Below are positions 1 to 5,388 of a stretch of 5,388 bases of DNA, in pieces; the stretch's first letter is position 1; the number at the start of each line of letters is the position of its first letter. Source of the stretch: an uncultured Candidatus Poseidoniales archaeon (GTDB taxonomy: Archaea; Thermoplasmatota; Poseidoniia; Poseidoniales; Thalassarchaeaceae). The DNA lies in assembly GCA_950068635.1 (NCBI GenBank), contig CATMIM010000107.1, positions 1 to 5,388 on the forward strand, given 5' to 3'. A program made the translations under genes and the position numbers. The notes under the pieces were generated by a model. It was not told where the DNA came from. It saw nothing but the letters and a program-made list of their open reading frames with translations, and ran no database searches.

Positions 1-1
1 C

Positions 2-3000
2 GCCAATGCCGAGACTGAAGTGAAGGTCGAACTACGAGATCCCGGAAATTATCTCAACACAGTCACCGGCCAGATCTCCCTGCCGGAAGGAGAGACCGTG
101 ACCTCTGCCACTGTCGAGGTGCAGAACGACTTCGCCACCCTTGCGTTCCATCGTTCCTACGATTCAACCGTGCAGAGCAACATCTGGGACGCTCGCTTCA
201 ACAACATGCTGTCCTACAGCAGCGCCGGATGCCATCAGACCTCGATCTCCAACTGCGACTTCACGACCACCGAAGACGAACTGGCGCTCACCAGCAAGGG
301 ATTCAACGCCGACTTCGAGACCGGCGCACATGGTTTCACCCCCGGCTCACCGGTTGACACCTTCAACTGGGAGCGAGAACTCACGCTGCCCACCCCCATT
401 CTGCCCACCGGGTGCGCTACGGGAACCACCTGCTGGGGGACCAACTTTGTCGATCCTGACTACACCGATGATTCGCTCGCCAGCGAATTCCAGTACGAGT
501 TGATGTCCGGCACGATCCAGATCCACCCCGGTAAGAGTAGTGCGACGTTCAAGTCGCTGCACTCGCTCTACTATCGGGGCACTCCTGCGCTCAAGTACTA
601 CGATGACTGCGCCTACGTCGCCCTCCGAGAGTCGATGGATGCGGCGAGTTGGAGTCCATGGGGCTTCCACGACATCGACCGTGGCAACTCGACTGGAATC
701 AGCCCCGGCCAGCACGGCATGTTCCAGCGTGGCACGCTCGCCAATCAGGTGACGGCAGGGTGCAGCGGCAAGGGCACTATCACCGTCCCTCTCAATGCGT
801 GGGTGCTCGCTGGGCAGAGCGACGGCGGTACAGCCGGCAGCCTGCAGTGGGCGACGCTGGCGCTCGATCTCTCAGCTTACGAGAACATGTTCGTCCAACT
901 GATGTTCGTGCTCGAGCGCAACGCACACAACTGGCCCCCTGGCAACGGATCGATGCAGGGTTGGTACATCGACACGATGCGCGCCGGAGATCCGCTGCCC
1001 CAATCCGGCTACGTCACAATGGGTCCGTTCTCGAACATGGCCTCCCAGAACAACGGCTTCCCCGATGGATTCGGAGTGCTCAGCATAGAGTCGGCGACCC
1101 CCCCTGGCGCCAGCTTCACCATCGATATCTACGACGCGTCGAACAACCAGTTGGTCGTTGACGGCCACGGAAACGTGCTCACTGGGTTGACGGGAAGCAC
1201 GATCGAGTTGTGGGACGTCGACGCTTCTGTCTATTCGCTGCTCAACCTCCGTTTCAACTACAACAGCGGCTCCAGCCGCATCGCAACCCCGGTTCTCTAC
1301 GGATTCAGTCTCGGAACCAAGATTGGAACCGGACTGCGAGACATGGCGGGAATCCAAGCCATGGGGGGCTCGTTCATACCAGGAGCGTGGACTGCGGATC
1401 AGTTGGGAGGGATGATCATCTACATGACGGAGATCAAGGACTCGACGTGGACTCCTGCGAAGATCAAGAATCGGTTCTCGATGCCGGTGGTAGCGGCCAA
1501 ACCGATAGTGGAGGATGACTGTGGCAACGGCGATATCATGCTCCATCCCTTCAATGAGAATTCAGGCGAATTCCTGCATGCCACCAGCGATCAGTGGTAT
1601 GAATTCAACACCACTGCGGACGGCGTGCCCATCCCCTCGATGGGTGTGGGGCTGGCGGTGATGTATGCGGCACAGTGCACTGTGACCGGCATATGGTTGG
1701 AACTGAAGTTCGCGCACAGTTCCGAGGGCCTCACCATAGATGTCGCAGGCGACAACGACTTGCAATGGGGGATCACCCATCCGGCGTTCGGTGCCTACGG
1801 ACGGCAGAGCTACTTCCGTAGCCAGGTCGTCGACGGCGTGAACATGCGTGCCGAGACCATGTCGATGAGCATGGCGGTCACCGGCAGGGCCGAGGGTGCT
1901 CCGTTCCTGCTGCCGAAGGACGCCAACGTGACCCACGCCGAGGTGTCCTTCTCCGACAGTAACGTAGGCAACGCCTCGATCACCCTGATCGCCGCCAATC
2001 AGGAGCAGCACCTCGGTTTCACAGATGGCGAATTGGAGATGACCCCCGACAACTGGAGGGCGCTCGGTCAGTTCTCTGGCGAACTGCAGGCGCTGCTCGA
2101 CGACCCTCAGGTGCCGGCGGCGGTAGTAGATGAGTTCGGCAACGAGTGGGTGCAGTTCCGTTTCAGGTTAGACAACGGTACTGCCGGAGTCGGCTCCAGC
2201 ATCACCATGCGCGACCTGGAGATATTCTACGAATGGACGGTCGTCCTTGGAGCCACCCACGACTTAGCGCGTGAACTGAATCAGGGCGTGGCGCTGGGTG
2301 CTCCTTCCGGAGGTGAGGTGGCCGTGCCCATCAGCATCCAGGGTGACACGGGCGGTGCAGTCAAACTGAAGAATCTCCTGGTGACCACCGAGAGCGGATA
2401 CGACAACACGCTCAACACGACGGGCAGTTGGTCCGGGCTCTACGCGAACGGGGACGTCTACGAGGTGGTCACGACCCATTCGTTGGCGGTGAGCACCGGC
2501 GAGACGATCGCCCATGCCAGCCTGCAGTTCGAGTCCGAGTCGGGCAACGCTGAGTTCCTGTGGACGGCTGCGAACGATTCCTTCTGGGAGCGTGGAGACG
2601 AGACGATGTTGTCGCTGATGGTGATGCAGTCTTCGGCCACCGACGTGGCGGACGGGAAGCAGGTGCTCTGGCGCTTCCGGGTGAACAGCGACTGGCAGGA
2701 TTCACCCACGGTCAGGGTGTTCGCCACGATGATCACCGCTTCTGGCTCTGAGGGACTGCCGGCCGCGCTGATGCTCAACCCGACAGTTGGCAACGCGGTC
2801 GAGAACGACGTGATCATCCAGCGACTCGATGTCTTCAATCAGGGCGGAACCCTGCAGCCCGACCTGACCAACGCCACCAGCAGTCAGTTGATCACGCTCA
2901 ACGGTTCGGTACGCTTCGAGAACCTGGCCGTGTCGCCCGACCCAGCGGATTACAACCTCTTGTTCGAGTTGCAGAACCAGTCGAACTTCAGCCATTGGAT

Positions 3001-5388
3001 CGAGGTCGACAGACTGTCGAGCATCATGGGAGGCGACTTCGAATGGCAGCCCACCATCGCTGCAATCGCCGCCGGCACCGACACCTACCGGCTGCGCATC
3101 GTCGACTACAGCGGCGGCGACACACTCTGTCCGCCAGCACAGTACAATCCCGATTCCGACTGCGCCATCCGCATCGTGCTGAACATCGACATGTACGCAC
3201 CCGTGCTCGTGAACATCAGCGTCTGGGACATGATAGCCGAATGGCGCGAACTCACCGACGACACCTGGATTCCCCCGGCCCCGAACCAGAGGTTCCGCGT
3301 AGTCGCCCGCGATTTCCCCCAGGCCCCGTCCGCACTGCTGCTCTACTACTGGGTCGAGGCGCAGCACGATGACAACGACAACCGCATTCCCGAGCCCAGC
3401 GAGTACCGCACCGTCAGTCTCGTGCCGGTATCCGTCGACGCCTTCGGCAATACCACCTACGAACTGGACAACCCGATATGTCCACCGCACAACGACTGCC
3501 TCGACGACCAGCAGACCGGATTGAACATTCCAGAGGGAGATACCGCCCCGCGCACAAGTCTGTTCGTGGTCGGCACAGATACCGGTGGGAACGCCATCAA
3601 CGGTGGCGCAGCCGGGTTCATGAACGACCTGATCACCTACATCGGCCTCGATTCTCGTGCTCCAGGAGTTTACTCACTCCACGTATCGGATGCATACGAC
3701 AACCCGCTCACCGAGTTCAACAAGTCGATGTACGCGGGCAACGTCTACCACCTGCTCGTCGATGGCAAGGACGACAACGGCTGGCGAGATCTTGACTACA
3801 TCAAGATCGACCTGAACCCGTACGTCACCAACGACATGGTGCTCTGGTTCTCACCGCGCAACGGCACCGCGTGGACCGACAGTCTGTGGGTGGACATCCT
3901 CAACGTCACCAACGACGGTGTGGGCACGCGGTTGACCAAGGCCGACGGGACCGTGCTCATCGACCCGTTCGAGACCGAATTCCAACTCAACATGCCGATT
4001 CGCCTCCACTGGAGCGTGCCGACGGTCGGAGGCGTGGTCGAGCCGGATGTCTACATGAAGGACCTTGACCCTGATAATCAGGAGAGCAAGTTGTCGGCCA
4101 GCCGATACAAGCAGCGTTGGATCTACTCAAGCGGGATGAAGTTCGACTTGGCCTCATTCTCGCTCGAGGACACCTCTGGATTCATCACGTCCCCGATTGG
4201 CGCCCAGGACGGTGGCTACACCAGGCCTGGAGACCTGCTGCTGCTCAAAGGCTCCTATCGCTTCAAGGACGCGCTGGAGGCGGGCATCGATGTCAAGCCG
4301 CAGATTCCAATGACTCTGATGGTCACGCGCACACCGATCTACCCCGGTGGAGAGTCGAGCCTCGGTTATGTGGCCTCCAGCCCGCAGACCGAAGAATACC
4401 AGTTCGAGAACGGAACGTTCGAGTTGCTCATCCCGGCCGCTCTGGCCACCAACGAGTACCGCTACGTGTTCTCCATTGATGATCTCCCGGAGGGTGCCAC
4501 GGACTTCTCTCCCGAGGTGGACCGCACCTTCTACGCCAAGGTCGACGACGACGCACCGTCGGTCATCTGGGGTTCTTGGAAGATGCGCTCGGGCATCACC
4601 GGCGATCTGATTGAGGATCTGCTGCCATCGTCGTCGATCGGTTGCGTGAACATCGAATTCACCGTGGACGAACTACAGAAGCTCAACAGCGACTCGATGT
4701 CCATCAACTGGATGTACTTCCAGGACAACTTCAACTGGTCGTCTTACCGCACGACCTTCCCCGAACCGTGGCAGACCCGCACCGCCTCCATCGATATCAC
4801 CTCGAACAAGGTGAACGTTCAATGCATGGACCTGTGGGAGGGACACACCCTGCCCAAGGAACTTGGCGGCGTGGACATCCGTTTCTGGGTGACCGGCGAG
4901 GATTCTGCGGGCAACAATGTGAACCCGGTGACCGGCGGGACGTTCGGCGTCGCGCTCGAGGGCGGGCAGTACGACCTGGTGTTCAAGCAGGCGGAGTTCC
5001 GCATCGACCGCGTCGATCTCTCGACCGGACAGCCCGAGGCAATGTCCAGATTCGACATCCTGTTGCAGGTGACCAACGTGGGTACTGAGGCCGGCGAGTT
5101 GTCGCTCGAGGTGTTCATCGTCATCAACGGCAGTCAGCAAGGCAACTTCACCCATGACTGCGGCATCACCTGGCAACCGAATATGCAGGACCTCTGCCGC
5201 GTGCCTGTCGATCCGTTCCCGCAGCCGCTCAACGGTGTCATCTTCGCGATCTACGACTCCGATGGCAACCTGCTCAGTGAGTCAGAACAGTTCCACGTCC
5301 GCGCTGCTGGCAGCAGCGGCGCAGAGGGCATGGACTTGTGGGTGATTGGGGGGATAGCCGCCGGTGTGCTCATCCTAATCGCGCTGGT
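2..5388 (+). CDS. Giant multi-domain cell-surface protein with C-terminal membrane anchor, partial at both ends
   Basis: The frame starting at base 2 is open for 1795 codons to the window end, and the last two bases begin a further codon. Both ends are missing. The first in-frame ATG (base 206, residue 69) lies inside a beta-rich segment, so it is not a credible start. Domains in order: beta-rich segment 1-99; MAM/jelly-roll 'choice-of-anchor J' type 100-331; beta-sandwich-like 335-445; unassigned beta-rich region 446-1062; Ig-like modules with D-x-x-A-P boundaries at 1063, 1217 and 1515; CARDB-like 1656-1767; hydrophobic helix from about 1779. There are 16 Cys and about 21 N-x-S/T sequons. 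I infer that the bulk sits outside the cell, anchored by the C-terminal helix, with a possible role in adhesion or binding to polymers or other cells. No protease, glycosidase or other catalytic motif was recognised. It resembles large surface proteins of Poseidoniia archaea, from memory only. The reading frame is near certain, the surface location likely, and the function unknown. Confidence 0.93.
299..994 (+). other. MAM-like / choice-of-anchor J jelly-roll domain (residues about 100-331)
   Basis: The domain opens with a DFETGAHGF motif (D104-F112), followed by a Trp-Glu pair near 123. It continues with C144-W-G-T-N148 and a Y-T-D-D-S segment before the strand leading into SEFQYEL. A YYDDCAY strand around C203 and a Trp-containing loop follow. 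It closes with D-L-S-x-Y-E-N, a V-Q-L-M-F-V-L strand and G320-W-Y-I-D324. This order (DFE...GW, CWGTN, D-C/G-x-V strand, GWYIDD-type end) is characteristic of MAM/concanavalin-like jelly-roll domains in secreted and surface proteins, including the choice-of-anchor J family. Such domains usually act as binding or structural modules. Six cysteines (77, 85, 138, 144, 203, 254) lie in or just before it and could form disulfides. The exact family is my recollection; the fold type is fairly secure. Confidence 0.68.
1004..1336 (+). other. Probable beta-sandwich domain following the jelly roll (residues about 335-445)
   Basis: The segment has alternating hydrophobic strands typical of a beta-sandwich: S-F-T-I-D-I-Y-D-A, then N-Q-L-V-V-D-G, T-I-E-L-W-D-V-D-A and L-N-L-R-F-N-Y. 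It ends in a T-P-V-L-Y-G-F-S-L-G-T strand. It contains no cysteine. It directly follows the jelly-roll domain, and I recall this pairing in large archaeal surface proteins. I cannot name a Pfam family. It probably packs against the preceding domain as a structural or ligand-binding module. Confidence 0.45.
1337..3187 (+). other. Unassigned beta-rich central region (residues 446-1062)
   Basis: About 617 residues that I cannot place in a named family. Strand-like alternation dominates throughout. Landmarks are C507 and C559, which could pair; a D-x-D-L-Q-W-G-I segment followed by P594-A-F-G-A-Y-G-R-Q-S-Y604; a Q-F-R-F-R-L strand near 720-725; and a strand-turn-strand block at 751-800 containing V-P-I-S-I-Q. 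A Trp-rich stretch follows (ending V-L-W-R-F-R-V-N-S-D-W), and near 970-1060 comes an Ig-like block ending in the disulfide candidate C1043/C1054. No helix-rich stretch, transmembrane segment or catalytic signature is visible. It probably consists of several beta domains of 90-180 residues, but the internal boundaries are uncertain. Confidence 0.5.
3188..4966 (+). other. Ig-like module array with D-x-x-A-P boundaries (residues 1063-1655)
   Basis: Three boundary motifs are visible: D1063-M-Y-A-P1067, D1217-S-R-A-P1221 and D1515-D-D-A-P1519. Each is preceded by a short hydrophobic strand (V-L-N-I, Y-I-G-L, Y-A-K-V) and followed by another. D-x-T-A-P-type junctions are known to open Ig-like or bacterial Ig domains in long surface proteins. 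The spacings are 154 and 298 residues, close to one and two modules of about 150, so a boundary that has lost the motif may lie near residue 1365. Disulfide candidates are C1160/C1166 and C1548/C1608. These modules probably form a stalk between the distal lectin-like head and the membrane. Confidence 0.6.
3368..3403 (+). other. EF-hand/dockerin-like acidic loop, possible calcium site (residues 1123-1134)
   Basis: The twelve residues start at D1123 and end at E1134. D1123, N1125, N1127 and E1134 fall at loop positions 1, 3, 5 and 12, matching the ligand spacing of an EF-hand loop. Position 6 is Arg rather than Gly and the hydrophobic residue is at position 7 rather than 8, so it is imperfect. 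Similar D-x-N-x-N/D-x-x-P-x-x-E-Y loops occur as calcium-stabilised connectors in extracellular proteins. The flanking strands contain L-L-L-Y-Y-W-V and Y-R-T-V-S-L. Calcium binding is an inference. Confidence 0.4.
4967..5302 (+). other. Membrane-proximal CARDB/Ig-like domain (residues about 1656-1767)
   Basis: The domain starts with Y-D-L-V-F-K. It then shows the hallmark F-D-I-L-L-Q-V-T-N-V-G-T-E-A-G strand and turn of CARDB-type Ig-like folds, where a V-x-N-x-G motif precedes the next strand (L-S-L-E-V-F-I-V-I-N-G). C1720 and C1732 are close enough to form a disulfide. The last strand is V-I-F-A-I-Y-D. CARDB domains are common cell-adhesion-related beta-sandwich modules placed near the anchor in archaeal and bacterial surface proteins. 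The fold is well supported by pattern, but membership in the CARDB family itself is inferred. Confidence 0.6.
5330..5388 (+). other. C-terminal transmembrane anchor, cut by the window end (from residue 1777)
   Basis: After a short Gly/Ser/Ala linker (A-A-G-S-S-G-A-E-G), the protein enters M-D-L-W-V-I-G-G-I-A-A-G-V-L-I-L-I-A-L, an uncharged hydrophobic run starting at about residue 1779 and still going at the last base. One such helix near the C-terminus of a very large exported protein is the usual type I anchor, with the N-terminal bulk outside. A short cytoplasmic tail with basic residues should follow just beyond the window. No sorting motif such as LPxTG is visible. Confidence 0.82.

Noticed and set aside
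206..208. First in-frame ATG as a possible start of the gene
   Set aside because: In-frame sequence upstream already reads as beta-strand protein continuous with the following segment, and no ribosome binding site precedes it. The true start is outside the window.
649..1161. A 170-codon + strand open frame in another phase, and similar out-of-phase + frames elsewhere
   Set aside because: The translation is Arg/Gln/His-rich and domain-free, and overlaps the main gene in a region where that gene shows clear domain motifs.
1361..1367. G-rich homopolymer run as a possible frameshift site (a second lies near 5348-5353)
   Set aside because: The frame stays open and the protein coherent on both sides of each run, with the second leading directly into the membrane helix, so there is no sign of an indel or programmed slippage.
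872..1546. A 224-codon open frame on the minus strand
   Set aside because: It is antisense to the jelly-roll and beta-sandwich coding region. The translation is Arg/His/Val-rich with no recognisable domain, so it is a shadow of the real gene.
2702..3490. A 262-codon open frame on the minus strand
   Set aside because: It lies wholly antisense to the coherent + strand gene. Its product is Val/Gly/Arg/Asp/His-rich with no recognisable domain, as expected from the complement of a codon-biased GC-rich gene.
1..5388. CRISPR arrays, tRNA/rRNA genes, insertion sequences or long DNA repeats
   Set aside because: I saw no regularly spaced repeats, RNA-like folds or inverted-repeat ends, and the sequence is fully explained by one coding frame.

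Overview
The whole 5388-base window lies inside one protein-coding gene on the + strand. Reading from base 2, I translated 1795 consecutive codons with no stop and no change of frame. Neither the start nor the stop codon is in the window, so the real protein is longer than 1795 residues. There is no intergenic DNA, so no promoter, ribosome binding site, terminator, RNA gene or mobile element is visible.

The protein looks like a very large, multi-domain, beta-rich cell-surface or secreted protein fixed in the membrane by its C-terminus. In order: an N-terminal beta-rich segment (residues 1-99); a MAM/concanavalin-like jelly-roll domain of the 'choice-of-anchor J' type (about 100-331); a second probable beta-sandwich (335-445); a long region with no family I can name (446 to about 1062); Ig-like modules marked by three copies of a D-x-x-A-P boundary motif (1063-1655); a CARDB/Ig-like domain (about 1656-1767); a short Gly/Ser/Ala linker; and a hydrophobic helix starting near 1779 that runs off the window end. 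Sixteen cysteines, many in close pairs, about 21 N-x-S/T sequons and an EF-hand-like acidic loop all fit an exported protein. No catalytic motif was recognised.

The style of the protein (Asp/Asn/Trp-rich, CWGTN and YTDDS motifs, DxxAP-bounded modules, one C-terminal anchor helix) resembles the giant surface proteins of marine planktonic archaea of the Poseidoniia (Marine Group II Euryarchaeota). The DNA is moderately GC-rich with mostly G/C third codon positions. This assignment rests on remembered family resemblance, not a search, and a marine bacterium with similar adhesin-like proteins cannot be excluded. Apart from the uncharacterised middle of this protein, I see no multi-gene system in the window.
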